A stretch of 64,000 nt of DNA from Rhizophagus clarus (Eukaryota > Glomeromycota > Glomeromycetes > Glomerales > Glomeraceae), in NCBI GenBank assembly GCA_015698045.1, contig BLAL01000262.1, positions 684,501 through 748,500 on the forward strand, in the 5' to 3' direction. A program made the translations under genes and the position numbers. The number at the start of each line of letters is the position of its first letter. The stretch's first letter is position 1. This document shows positions 1-12,529 of the stretch, piece by piece. The notes below the pieces were generated by a model. It was not told where the DNA came from and made no database searches. It saw only the letters and a program-made list of their open reading frames with translations.

Positions 1-3000
1 TAATATTATTGTATAAACCAAAATAAAGAAACGCAACTTTTAATATTGTTGTTAAAATTGCTTTGTATTACATTTAGCGTTACTGCGCATATAATTCTTT
101 TGGTGTAAATTATTCTGAGAAGAAACTTTTAAGTAAAGAATTAAACTTTTAAATAGAAATTTGAACATAGTCACTAACACACTCTCTGACTCAGAAATCA
201 TGTGGGCAGCATATACTGTATCTTCCGCAGTATTACCGTGAAATTTTCACGCACGTGACTTGTGGCACGATCGTTCTCAGTGTGAAACAAACATTGAGCC
301 AATCAAAATTAAGGTAACGTGCTTTTCGCAAATCCATAGATATACATTTTTTTATTTTTGCATTTTGGGCATATTTTGACGCTCAATCCTTAATTGTTTT
401 TATTGAAAGAGAATATATGAGAAATAGAGTTACATAATTTATATTGACTGAGACGGTACAGAAACGAGAATGACAGGAAAACTTGTAGATTACACCAATA
501 TGTCGTGTTTGACGTTTTTTTTTGTTGTATTTATTAAGCAATTGGACAAAAAGCAGACGGATAATAGAATTTTCTGTTTAACAACTTATTCCTTTAACGG
601 TAAGTACTTATTTTTATAGAACATAAATAACAGTAGTCTTTACTAATAATTACAAATCTTTAAAGGAGGGAAAATTTTCTAACAAATTAAATATATTTTC
701 AATTTTTAATTTTTTAGTAATACAATATAAATATCATACAATTGCTTTTGCGACGTGAAGCATATGGAATCTTTGTATTTTTGTAGAAGATTTTTGTCTT
801 TCGGTGTTTTCACATGTTTATCTTTGTAAATCTTTTCCTGAATTTTTTATAGTTTAAAAATTTATAGATGCTTTCGTTCAAGTGTCGCACAGTATTTTTC
901 AGAAAACTAGCAGCTTTAAAGTAAAAAAATTGTTTTGAAAAACTTTGCAATTGGATTTGTAAGTGACTTTTTCCGTTATGTTCGAAGAGTTTTACTTACG
1001 CGTTCCTGTTTCAATTCTAAATTTATGTTTTGTATATTGTGATAATATTATAATCTCATTTTATATACACATTAAACGTATACAAACACAAAATTTAGGG
1101 CCTTTTACAGTCAATTCTGATATTATCTATAATACACAAAAAATTATCTTCAAAAAAAAATATTACCATATATGAAATTATTCAAGGTTTTAATTTTTAA
1201 TTGTTCTTATTCATTCAGGTTTCAAATGTTAGACGGAATTTGACGTAACCACAATTTTTTTTATTACGTATAATACAATTATTTTCAAATAATATATGTA
1301 TACATACACAGATCGAAGAGATATGGTCTACATGACGTTTATACTATTAAAATTTAATATAAACTGTCCAATTTCCGTAGTGTATATCAGATTTCAATGA
1401 AGTTTCCAGTTTTTGTTGGAAATGTTATGGAAATTTTATGTAAATCGGACAAATTTCAATCACGTACATCAAATATTTCGTGGCGGAAACCATACCACTT
1501 CGACCAGTGATATAAAGAAAATAAATATATTAAATTATTAAAACTAATATTGAATATCAGATATTCTATAGCTTTTATAAATATAGCTTCTGCAAAGTGA
1601 TTATCAGTAGTTTTTATAAGTTAAAGTTGCGCTTCCTTTGTATTCTAACATATCTCTCTTTTCACAGTACAATAATGCATATAATTTCTATTTTTATCTT
1701 TAATCATGATAAAATCATGAATATTCATTTTTAGGTTTGTTACGAATAGAGGGAATAACTTCACAAATATCCATTTTTTTTTTTTAAAAAAAAAAAAATG
1801 ATTTAATGAAAATAAAAAAAAAAAAGATTTGATAAAGATCATAAAAAAAAATTTTATTTCCTTTAAAAATGACTGATTCGGTGAAACGTTTGTCGGTGAA
1901 ATGACTCTCGGTGAAATGATTGTCAGTAAATGAACCAGACCCTCGCAGATTATTAATTAATGATCGATCGACCGTCGATCTTTTTTTTTTTTTACAAATA
2001 TAATTACGATTTTTGGGGCAATTAAATATCCCCATTTATTGTACAGGAGAAGCAGTCGGTCATACACAAATTTGTGTTATCTCCTGAATTATTTCCTCTA
2101 CTTTTCCTTTTTTGAATAATAATCTCATCCGCTCCTACTTTTGCTAAATACATAATTAAGATTTATGCGGCAATATCGTTATCAAATTATCAATCTTCAA
2201 TCTTTTTTTTTTTTAAAAAAAATAAGATCAATTTTTATTTTTAAAATCTATTTTAAGCTCTATTTCTCATCTCAACTAATTACATTCCTATATTAGGTCA
2301 TGTTAATTAATTTTTTGTTTAACATGTAAAGGAGAAATACGGGGAGTGGACCAAAAGTAATTTATAAAAATTTTTGGTTTTTATTATCGAATTTTAAAAG
2401 TATGAGGGGGTGAGAATAAAAGTTATAAAATTAAAAATAGAGGATTAAAAAAATCGATGAAGTTTTTTTGATGTCGATCTAAACTATAATTTTTGAAGAG
2501 GAGGGGATTTTGTTAAATAGAAAATCAGATTGGCCCAGCCTTAGCGGCGGACTTTAAAGGTTTCCATTTTCCTAGTTTAATAACAACTTTAAGATAACGG
2601 TATTTAATAATCTATACAAACTTTGTTTCTACAATAAATTCTTTTACTTCGGAACAAATAGGATCACGTGCTAACAGTTAGTACAATCATCATGATCGAC
2701 CGTCGATTTAGGTGGTTAATAACTAAAATTTGTTAAAATTAAATATAGTTTCGGCTATTCGGTTTTACCTCATACTAATTCCATGGGAAATTCAGTTGGT
2801 AAACCGATTCGGATAATCTACATCCCGAGAGTTATGTGATTCAATTTTTCGTTTTATTATCGGTTATGACGAAAATCATTTGATCATTTGATTTTAATTA
2901 GGAGTAATTATAATTACACTTCATCACCTAAAAAAAAAAAAATGTTCAAAAATATACGGTAAAAATGAAACACTGAGGAAAAATGAAACACTGAGGAGAT

Positions 3001-4800
3001 GACACGATGTAACCCTAAAATTACTATGTATAAGGGGAGAGATATTAATATCCCCCGGTATAAAATATATTTTCAATTAGAATATTACATTAAATCTTTA
3101 AAGTGAAAAAATATTACTCGTCGATTATCGATGCTTATTAATATTTATGCAAAAATGGTTTTAACACAAAAATGGGTTATATCTTATTTGCAATCATTTC
3201 AAACGTAATAATAATTTTTTTATTATGAAGCAATTAAATTATTCAGTCAGAAAGGTTTGTTTATTTTAAAAATTTTTTTTCGAATTAATAAATCTACTTG
3301 TAAATTGATCGACATGCCATAATATTTATAACATCTCTTAAAATACTATTAAATTACAGGAAAACCATAAATAACATTCATCTTATGGAAGGTAAAGTGA
3401 AATTTTTAAATAAATTAAGAATATTACATTCTATATATAAAAATAAATATATTGTCATATATATCATATAATAAATTGGTATTATCGTATAGCGGATTCA
3501 TATTATCATATAACGACGCTTGGAAAAAAAATCAAGGTACAGTGCATAATATAGGAAATTTTCGTGCAAAAAAAAAAAAAACGAAAAGGGGACAATTTAT
3601 AAAGAAATAAAAAGTAAAGTCATTTTTTTTTTTTTAAGTATTTTATAATAAAAAGTTCCGACCAATAAACTCCTCGTTTCTCAATTTTATTTAATTTTTT
3701 TATTCTACTATAATTTGCTGAAGTTATTAAAAAGAAAATCCGTTGAAAAATTGATCAATCGATGAATTATTCGTAATTTGTTGAGGAAGGTTTGCGATGC
3801 GATTTAATGTGTCTCTATTATTAATGAGTACGTTAGTTTGAAGATGTCTTCTATACATTTTATTCATAATTCTTTGTCTTCTTAGTTGTTTCTGTTTTAT
3901 TTGGAATGGCATTTTCGTTCGTATAAATAATGTAAGGATATTTGAAAAGGAAGTAAAGCTGAAAAAAAAGATGCAAAAAAAAACGACGTATTTATATAAA
4001 ATTTGAAAATTTAGCAAGTTAAAACTGATAATGGATATGATTTGTGATGATATAAAGTAAGAATACTGTAATATACATCATAAATATTCATGTTCTATCC
4101 CTTTTCTTTAGAAAATATACGGTATACTAATAAGAACTTCATCTCATCTCCTGCAGATCAGCGGACTTGTCAATTAGCCAAAAAATAGTTTAGTTAATAT
4201 TATCCAATTTTACACAACAATTGATCAACCCTTTTAAAACTTTAGAGATTAATTTCGGATAACTTAGATTATACAAATGTATGAAAAATCATGATATAAC
4301 AAGCTTCATTTCGATAGATAAAACTTTAGGCGAGAAACTTGTTAGTAATGATCTGAAATCGTATGATTTAACCAATATGGCAATTATCGGAAACAGATTC
4401 CGAACTTGCACATAAATAATTTAAAACTATGGAAAAAAGAATGAAGATAATTTAAAAAGACTACTTATGAAAGGGTATTGACCTTTATATAAACGTATAA
4501 ACGACGTCACGAATGATTTATATCCGGTTAACAAACTAAAGATTTTAAAAGTGCTTACGAATGAAATATTATTGAGCAATAATTAACCCGTCTATTATGT
4601 AATAAATTTTTATTTAACAACAAATAATTCATCTGCATTTCATAAATGTGTGGCAAGATTGTTGGAGTATAACATTTTTTTCATGCATTTAACATTGTAC
4701 AACAGTAAGTGATAACAAAGTTTCATAAATGATTTTTCTTTGTAGTATTTTCAAAACTTTCATATTGCTGCATATTATCAAATTATCCGGTATAATTGTC
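1..4800. other. gene-poor AT-rich DNA
   Basis: I see no supportable gene here. The reading frames present are short and run through homopolymer T/A tracts (for example around 1780-1850 and 1980-2000) or have no ATG. A palindromic CACGTG with flanking GC-richer sequence lies near 250-262, but nothing around it marks a transcription unit. A few lines of slightly higher GC around 2520-2840 hold no open frame. Confidence 0.5.
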
Positions 4801-4835
4801 TTATTGATCTCGAATTGTCAATTTTATCCCGATGA

Positions 4836-5088
4836 TTGTCTTATAGTCTGGTGAATTTCTTATCAGGTAATGATTTTCACGGAAACGAAACTGAAAACAA
4901 TTATTGTTATTACCATTTTCGGAATGGTGAAATGGTCTTTTTGTTCTCAAGTTCCCATAAAATTTTAACTGCGAAAACGCTGCAAAATTCGTGCGCTAAT
5001 GCACAATATATACATGTATACGCCTTCTATCAACGCCAAGATGCTGCAAATTACAATTCATTTATTCACTCAAATTGTTTTGTAAGTG
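4836..5088 (+). CDS. possible isolated coding exon, unknown product
   Basis: About 80 codons are open with mixed third positions and a protein-like residue mix (GNDFHGNETENN near the start, AFYQRQDAANYNSFIHS near the end), unlike the homopolymer frames around it. The frame begins at a TTG, so no real start is visible. It runs into a good splice donor (GTAAGT at about 5082), after which the frame becomes F/I/N-rich intron-like sequence. I cannot find a convincing partner exon on either side. I do not recognise the product. It could be a lone exon of a decayed gene or a chance frame. Confidence 0.2.
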
Positions 5089-5249
5089 TCATTGTGAAAA
5101 GCCAAATAGTAATTTTTTTTATCATAAAACTATACGAATTTAATATTTTATGCTTTAAACTTTTTTTTATTATTGTTATTAGCAAAAATTGAATAAAAGT
5201 GCATACAAAAAAATATTCAAAAATAAGAAATTTTTTTTTTTTTTTCAAT

Positions 5250-6110
5250 CGTTTTAAACAAGAAATAACATCTTATAGTTTCTATGAGGAAGTTTAACCG
5301 AAACATGTACTACATTAATAGCAGGTACTGCATCATTAAATTATTGGTAATACTATCAAGAATAATAAGATTGACACCATTCTTCAGTTGGGGCCGCTCA
5401 ATGAAATAATAACGATGCATCTGATTATCCCTTTCGAAATTGAGAAGCACCAGTATCAGATAAATCGTAAATACCAATAACATAAATAAAAAAAACTCTA
5501 ATTAATAAATTTTCTCGATTGCCATATTTATTCAATTTAATTATTAAAATTAATGAAAAGAAAATTCGTTGTTGAGAATATGTATCCCGTTATTAATGGG
5601 TACGTTGTTCGTTAAATCGAATTTATTTACAATTCTGTTTTCTTAGTTGTTTCTGTCTTTTTTGAGAACACATTATCGTTTATATATTGTATGTATATTT
5701 AAAGTGTGCAAAAAATGAAGTACTTAAAAATAACTGTAACGTCCCGTTACGCGTCTTATTTGTAACAACCTCAATTTTATCCAATCAAAATTTAAGATCA
5801 AATGTAACGTAAATAATTAACAAATCAAAACATAAGATCAGTCGTGTAACCAAAATGAAAGAATTTTTTAAAGAAACTGCTTGTAACTTAAAATTTTGTC
5901 TATGAAACTGTCTTTGGTGCATTAAGTAAAAGTTTTCCAAATTAAATTTTGTATATAAATTTTATTCGTAAAAAAAATATATATATACTTTTTAAAATAT
6001 AAATTTATTATTATTAAAAAAAAAAAAAAAAGGATGCCACATGTTAATTACAAAGACATTTTTTATTTATATAATATTTGAAATTTTATATTGTAGAAGA
6101 TAATGTACAG
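5250..6110. other. no gene seen
   Basis: AT-rich sequence with a 17-base A run near 6010. Nothing codes convincingly. Confidence 0.4.
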
Positions 6111-6114
6111 CCAG

Positions 6115-6322
6115 CTCTCCTTATACCGAATTTTGTGTCCGGGCACAATTATCCTTCGTTATAAGAAAATTCGTTAACTATGTTGGGAAAATGTGGTATA
6201 ATATGGAAATTTGGGAAAATATGGTATAATGTGGTATGTTTGTGTATTATGTATAATGTGAAAGGTTTCATGTCGCACAGAAAATCTTCGTTATAGTTAA
6301 AAAAAATTCGTTATGGGGAGAG
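6115..6322. mobile_element. MITE-like element with ~20-bp TIR
   Basis: The left end reads CTCTCCTTATACCGAATTTT (6115-6134) and the right end is AAAATTCGTTATGGGGAGAG (6303-6322). The reverse complement of the right end matches the left at 17 of 20 positions. Inside are further copies of the TTCGTTATA motif. There is no coding sequence, so this would be a non-autonomous DNA element of about 208 bp. I could not define a target-site duplication. A related TATAACG-type sequence lies at 6390-6450. Confidence 0.55.
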
Positions 6323-6329
6323 TCATTTT

Positions 6330-8650
6330 ATATTTATTGTTTATAGATGCGTTAAACGGTACATATAAACCATTAATACCATTAATTAATAATATTCGAT
6401 ATAACAAGATTTTTTTACATATTAAAATCGACGTTATATCTAATTCGGTATATAAATGTATATTAATATTACATTAAAAGCATCATCATAGGTTTTAATA
6501 TTTCATACATTTTACTTTTGATCATATTATAGGGCCACTGACAACTGCCACGGCAATACTGAATAATACATTCATGTGAATAATCCGCCTCCGAATTCAC
6601 ATAACGGATAACTTTCTAGATGCTCCATCCGTCACAGATAAATTCAGATTATTCCTTATATCAATTTTATTTTGATTATTTTATTTTGTTTTATATCTAG
6701 TGAATGCATATAGAGTCGCAACTGGCTATAACGCTCCTGCTTGTACCGAAAACTTGTTGCACTGAACCAAGTTTCCAAACCTGATTTTTTTTTATAATTG
6801 ATTGCACGAAATCACATAATAAATTGCATCCGAACTAGCCCAAGCATATCAATTATAAGTCATCGCTTAAAAAGAAAGAAGGAAAGCTACATACTTAATA
6901 TACCGAACTATCACATGACTTAATTAGTAATATAAAAGATGGGAATTTAGGAATTTACCGTAAAGTTATTTACATTAGTATTCTTTCCTTATTTTGTTTT
7001 TTGTTTTTGTATTTTTATGAACTATCTTTCTTTAAAATAAATAAAAAATTATTTCCGTTAGTATCAGATAAATTTTTCATTAGAATAGCCGGTAAATACT
7101 TATAAACTTTCATCTGAATAGCCAGTAAATACTTAAAAATTGCATAATTTAAAATTATATTACGGTGTTATGAACTTATGGTATGTCACGCAATCATCTG
7201 AATTTCATAAATTATATACTGTTATAATTCCATTGGATAAAATTTATATACTGAACAGTTCGGTATACAACATAAATGAATATCATATAGTGACACCTCC
7301 ATAAGTGCACCCTTTATTAGTGCACGTAATATATAACATCTCTCTAAGTGCACAGTTAGCTCAGTCCCAACTTATAACTTTTAATGTAAATGCACACCCT
7401 CTCTAAGTGCGCACTCTACTATGGTCCCAATGCCAAATCAATAAACATCATGTGAATATGCATGTACCACTATCGTCAAAACGCGTTACGCGAAAGGTAT
7501 ACTGAACCAAACCGCTCGGATGGAAGGTTCATTATATCTAGCGGTGACTGCATAACCAATTATTATCAAAGTTCATGTGGAAATAAACTTTATACTATCA
7601 ATAAAAAAACCATCTAAATCAATACTTGTGTTTACAGTTTAAAAACTGTAATAGTATCGCGTGATTCCAATGACGGCGCGCAATATGACATCTCTTTTAA
7701 AGAATTTGATAAGTATCATGGTTGACTGATTTATTCTTTATTCCAAATTGGATCATCCGCTAAAGATGACGAATGAATCCGGACGAAACATGGATTAGTC
7801 TGGATTAATTCAAAATTTGGAGTTTACCCATTAAAATGAGTATACCCGGAACCATCAATAATATAAATGAAAAAATTGATAAGTCGATAACTTGACGGTT
7901 ATTAGTCGATCCGTATTTTTTTTTAGTAAAAAACGAATCTTTTTATTACAAAAAGAATGGTCCATTTTGTTACGCACGCCATCACAATTGATCGGCGGTA
8001 ATTCCGGTCAAGTTTATATAATTCCTGCCAAAATTAAAATATTTCCTTTCCTAATAAGGAACTTTGTGTAACAGGTGTTGAGCCCAGAAAAAGATATTAA
8101 ACCGATCCGGATGAATCTGATCCGTTTACCCAATCCGTAATTAGAAAATTTAAATGGAATTTTTCAGTAAGAAATTTGGAAATTGGGCTTATTAATGACT
8201 CTCACCTATTTAATTTCTCGTTCGACATGTAAATATATTTCCAAATCGACCATTTTCTTGATTATAAGATATTTATATTAATGATGTATAATTGAAAGAA
8301 ATATAAACACATAAACAAATATTATTTACTTATTTCTTTCCCTTTAATTGTTGAACCATTTTTTGATTATGTCTAAAGTAATCCCAGTTATTGTATACGG
8401 ATATACTTCGAAATATAAAAAATTTGTGCAATAAAATTTGCGGAAATATTTTAAAATCATTACATATCTGTTACGCATAAATATTAATGAATGAATAAAA
8501 AATATTAATTGCTATAATATCTATATCAAATCATTATCAAAATTATAAATACAGTCATTAATTTCTACGAATGATATCAAATTAATTACATGTAAAAAAT
8601 TAGGCTTACAAAGTATTATAAAATTTTACGTCTATAAATAAAATGTAATA
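6330..8650. other. non-coding; AGTGCAC motif cluster
   Basis: No gene is supported. Between 7290 and 7420 the motif AGTGCAC or a one-base variant appears about five times, with CACCTCCATAAGTGCAC at the start. This resembles one end of a pogo/Tc1-type element, but I found no matching opposite end. A GC-richer patch at 7480-7560 contains CGCGTTACGCG. Confidence 0.35.
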
Positions 8651-8655
8651 ATATA

Positions 8656-8864
8656 CGTAAAGCGTTCTGTATAGTACCCGGGATACAATACATTCTATAG
8701 ATTTTTGGGTACAGAGAATATTAATTAAAAAATCGTAATATATCAGCACCCCGAGTACTATACATTGCGCAACAAAATTCGCCATTTATAGTACCCGGGA
8801 TACTTTACATTCTAAGGAAGGGAGGGTACTATACATAGGGGGGTACTATACAGAACGCTTTACG
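8656..8864. mobile_element. MITE with perfect 24-bp TIR
   Basis: The first 24 bases (starting CGTAAAGCGTTCTGTATAG) are the exact reverse complement of the last 24 (ending CAGAACGCTTTACG, 8841-8864). Internally, ATAGTACCCGGGATAC occurs twice and GTACTATACA is repeated near the right end, so the subterminal regions are also repetitive. There is no coding capacity. A perfect long TIR suggests a recent insertion. I could not fix a target-site duplication. Confidence 0.7.
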
Positions 8865-8979
8865 GTAAATTTTTTAAAAAAAGTATCGGGATAGTAAGTG
8901 TCGGGATAATGAATGTCAGAAATAATGAAGTTGAACGTCGGGCCTGCGTGCGGTTCAACTTGAACCGACCCGGAGACAG

Positions 8980-9245
8980 CCTATATGCCTAGTCAACACA
9001 TGGCCAGATAATCTTACCCGCAATCATTCTAATAAAAATTTTTTTTAATCGTTTAATGAAAAAAAAAATGATTTTTTTAATCGTTTAATAAAAAAGCTTT
9101 TAATGATCTTTTTTTAAAAAGGTTTAATAAAAAAAAATCGACTTTAACTTCTTCTTAATCGGTTTAATAAAAAAAAAAAAAAAAAATTTTTCACTTTTTA
9201 ATGAAATACGTTTCCGCAACGTTTTTTAAATCGGTTTATTTAAAA
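8980..9245. repeat. AATCGGTTTAATAAAA-type degenerate tandem array
   Basis: A block resembling TCAACACATGGCCAGATAA is followed by tandem, degenerate units of the form TTTTTTAATCGTTTAATAAAAAA. The same leading block recurs at 29990-30020, and the same unit type recurs at 30640-30930, so this is an interspersed composite repeat. It is not coding. Confidence 0.5.
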
Positions 9246-9589
9246 TAAATTCGGATGAGGAGCTGGCTCTTTATATACTCATAAATAGTTCGAATATGTT
9301 GATGAGCACTTGATTGATCTATATCTGATGTGATTTCCATTATCGTTCAGCAAAATAGGTTTTCATAGACCGATATTTTACTAAGTATATCAATAACGCA
9401 TGAAGGCATGATTATATATATAGAATTGAAGCTATATTAATCTTTTGTTTAATGCAATGAAATTAATTCTGTAGAAAAGTTTGTATAGAGTGAAATAAAG
9501 ATAGAAAAGTATATGAAAATTTATAAATTTATATTTATATAATCAAGAAGCCCGGAACGATAACCACCCTTTTTTGGGATCCGTACAAA

Positions 9590-10010
9590 TCTCGACAACT
9601 AAAATCCCGACGCCCATAATTTAAAATCTCGCAATAGGAGAATATTCAACATTTATATTAATGATGCTTATTAAAATGAAACAACTAACCGCCATTAAAG
9701 AACTTGAATTTATTAACTTTTATTCAATTCTTGATGTTAATAATTTGGGTGTTGGTTATTTTATATTGCTTTTAATTTGCAAGGTTATAATAAAGATTAA
9801 TAGCAATACAGTATATTTTATAAAAATACTTATTATTTTACTGAGTAATGATATAGGTAATTTGAACCGAATAAACCAAAATAAAATTTACTTTTTGTCA
9901 TTATTTTTGTAGGTTTGATTTTAGGATATTAAGTTTCGGGATTTTGTAACTGTCAGGATTTCGTACTAGTCGAGATTTTCTAGGATTATGGGTATCGGAT
10001 TTTGGTTGTT
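9590..10010. mobile_element. diverged inverted-repeat element
   Basis: AACTAAAATCCCGACGCCCA (from about 9598) pairs imperfectly with the reverse complement of the segment at 9965-10005 (TGGGTATCGGATTTTGGTTG). Both arms also carry AAATCTCG. The interior holds only an I/L/F/N-rich frame (9661-9912) that looks like chance. I read it as an old non-autonomous element; the arms are too diverged to set exact ends. Confidence 0.35.
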
Positions 10011-10039
10011 AAACAGACCCTTTTCATCCAATCATTCGG

Positions 10040-12380
10040 TCCTGTGACCGATAAAATCATACATACATATATATCAGATATTTGCATTTGTTGTGATAAT
10101 ATCTTTTTCGAATTTTATAGAAAATTTTTTAGTTGTTTAGCCAAAAAATAAATAATGATTTTTTAACGATAAAGAAGTTTTTTTTTTTTGATCAGTTATC
10201 AAAATTCAAGTTAATCAAAATGACTAATCTTTAAAAAATAAATTGATTTGAAATTTGATTCTGGTTGCGTATTATTTCGTAAAAAGAATAAGTCTGTTTA
10301 CATTTTGTGACTTTATTATGTGAGCGATTAAAATTACATTAAGTGATTTTGTTACATACTATGACATATACTAGTTATATAAATAGAACAAAGTCTTATT
10401 ACACATAAAGGGAAATTTAATTCTAATTTTGGTTTGGTTTAAATTTTGAACATAATAAAAAGGAATTTCGTTCCTTTTCTTAGTTTAATCGATTTTGAAA
10501 TGATTTTTTTAATAAGACTTTTTATGTAAAAATGATTTTATAAATTTCTAAAAAAAGTTACGATCATATGTTTATCCCTTTATAAAATAATTTTTTAATG
10601 CAAAATGCTTTTAATGAATTTTCTAAAAAAAGGATACGATCATATGCTTATCTCCCTTCGAATTTCATATAAAAACAAATTAAAGGATAGAGAACAAAGA
10701 AAAGAATTCATTTTACTTTCAATAGAATGAAGCCGATTCCAAAACCGTGTTCAAGCCACTCGTTTGCTGATTGCAAAGTTGCCCAAAATCCATGTTAACT
10801 TGTGATTAAATTTTTTGACGAAGAAGAGATAAAGTATCGGCGAAAAAATTCGTAAATGTTACATAGAATCAGGAGTTTGGAAAGCTGAAGCATCGATAAA
10901 ATTCAAGAAAATCAAAATGATCCAGAACAATATATGGATTAGTATTGATTTTCTTATTTCTAAAAAAGTAAATTTGTAAATTTTCAAAAAGTTTAGCGTG
11001 ATCACTATTAATAAAAATGTTCGATGTGCAGATTTAAAAGCGCGTAATTGTTTTTGTGATTTCAATGAAGTTAAGACCATGCACCATCAATAATTCAATA
11101 ACGGTGTCCATTTCGGATGATACCATACCCAATAACTGTGTTGTTATGCAGACGTTTAAGATCATAATAAGCTTACGTATTTATTAATATTAACATAGTA
11201 AACAATGATATGTGTGATATTTTATCTAAATGACGTAATGCGTCAAAGATATTTATGCAACAATAAAAATTATAAGTACGTTAAAACAGCATGATCCTAT
11301 TTGACTGCAATCGATTATTGGAATCCCGCAACTTCCTAATCGTATCTTAACAAAGAAACTTAGTAATGAAAGTTTGTGTTACAAATTTCCTATATTCTTT
11401 CATGATGCACGTTTATCAAAAATGCACATCCATGATTTGTGTTATGTAATTGTATTCAAAAAATATGTCATAGTGGTCATTTCGGGTCATATTCCAAATT
11501 GACTTAAATCAAAAATTTCATTTAAATAATTTTTTCATTGAATAATAACCACGCATTTTTCGTGTTGACAGTAAAATGTGTTGTGCAACTGGGTATCATG
11601 CATTAGTGCCTTTTGTTCCATAGACAGAATTATATCGAACATGAATATTAAAATAAATATACAATATGCACGTGTGGTTTTCCCCAAATTTTACATTGAT
11701 GACATGTTTTACACTATTTAATAAAGCGTTCACTTTTTTTTTAAAAAAAAAAAAAAAAAATTTCATGTGAGAATAAATGTTCAAAAAACGCTTTGCACGA
11801 CTTTATAATTTTGTCCATCTTTTTTTTTCGTTATCAATATGGTATGTATCTTATGATCCTACTTGCAAGTTAAACATAAAGCTACTGTATTTAAAGAAAC
11901 TTCTTTTCCTTTGTAATTTTTATAATTTAGAATTTTTTGGTCACGAATACGGTGCTGTAGAAAAACTAGCCAAGTCTTTGACTTATGTTGTTAATTAGTA
12001 AATTACGAATATTCTGAGTCTCTCATGCTTTGTCATAAAGTTGAGACCAATATAAGATCGAGATTTACCTTCAAATGTCTAATGTCAATCGGATCAAAAG
12101 TGAAATTAGCTAACAGTTGATTTTTTATAATCTAGTATATAGAATCCGTTAAGTTATAACTTTGCTTTTAATCCAACTGATGCAGATGAAATTCCCTGAT
12201 TGCGGATTAGATACGATACTTCCTAGTACTTTTTAGAATTTCCACCTTATGATATTATCGGAAAAAAACATAACAACAATATGCATTAATTTTCGTTAAA
12301 CTCTCTTCCTATATAATTCGAATCATTCAGATCATCAGATCATACCTTATCGTCTAATGATTCTATATCAGAAAATAAAG
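10040..12380. other. no supported gene
   Basis: Mostly AT-rich non-coding DNA with A-tracts (for example near 11745). Between 10850 and 11090 a plus-strand frame interrupted by one stop reads ESGVWKAEASIKFKKIKM and, after the stop, NVRCADLKARNCFCDFNE. The residue mix is protein-like and could be a decayed transposon or gene fragment, but I cannot assign it. Confidence 0.3.
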
Positions 12381-12383
12381 AAC

Positions 12384-12524
12384 ATGACAAACGTTATAAT
12401 GGACCATTTTATTGATTTGGCCGATGATGATAGTAAAGATGCAGGTGACGGAGATCGTCGAAATGGTCAAGCTTTGGTGGAATCGTTAGAATCTGGTAGC
12501 ATCGATTGGAAGAGTTTGATTTAG
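12384..12524 (+). CDS. small acidic ORF, possible exon remnant
   Basis: An ATG-initiated frame of 46 codons: MTNVIMDHFIDLADDDSKDA continuing into GDGDRRNGQALVESLESGSI and ending in WKSLI. The Asp/Gly/Ser-rich composition and mixed codon third positions are unlike the surrounding chance frames. The codons just upstream are also open in a shifted frame (SENKEHDKRYNGP), which hints at a frameshifted older exon. No splice sites or neighbours clarify it. Unknown function. Confidence 0.25.
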   Translation: MTNVIMDHFIDLADDDSKDAGDGDRRNGQALVESLESGSIDWKSLI

Positions 12525-12529
12525 TCATT

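Noticed and set aside
1645..2035. Minus-strand frames of 65 and 83 residues
   Set aside because: They run through A/T homopolymers giving poly-Phe and poly-Lys, with no sensible start or domain.
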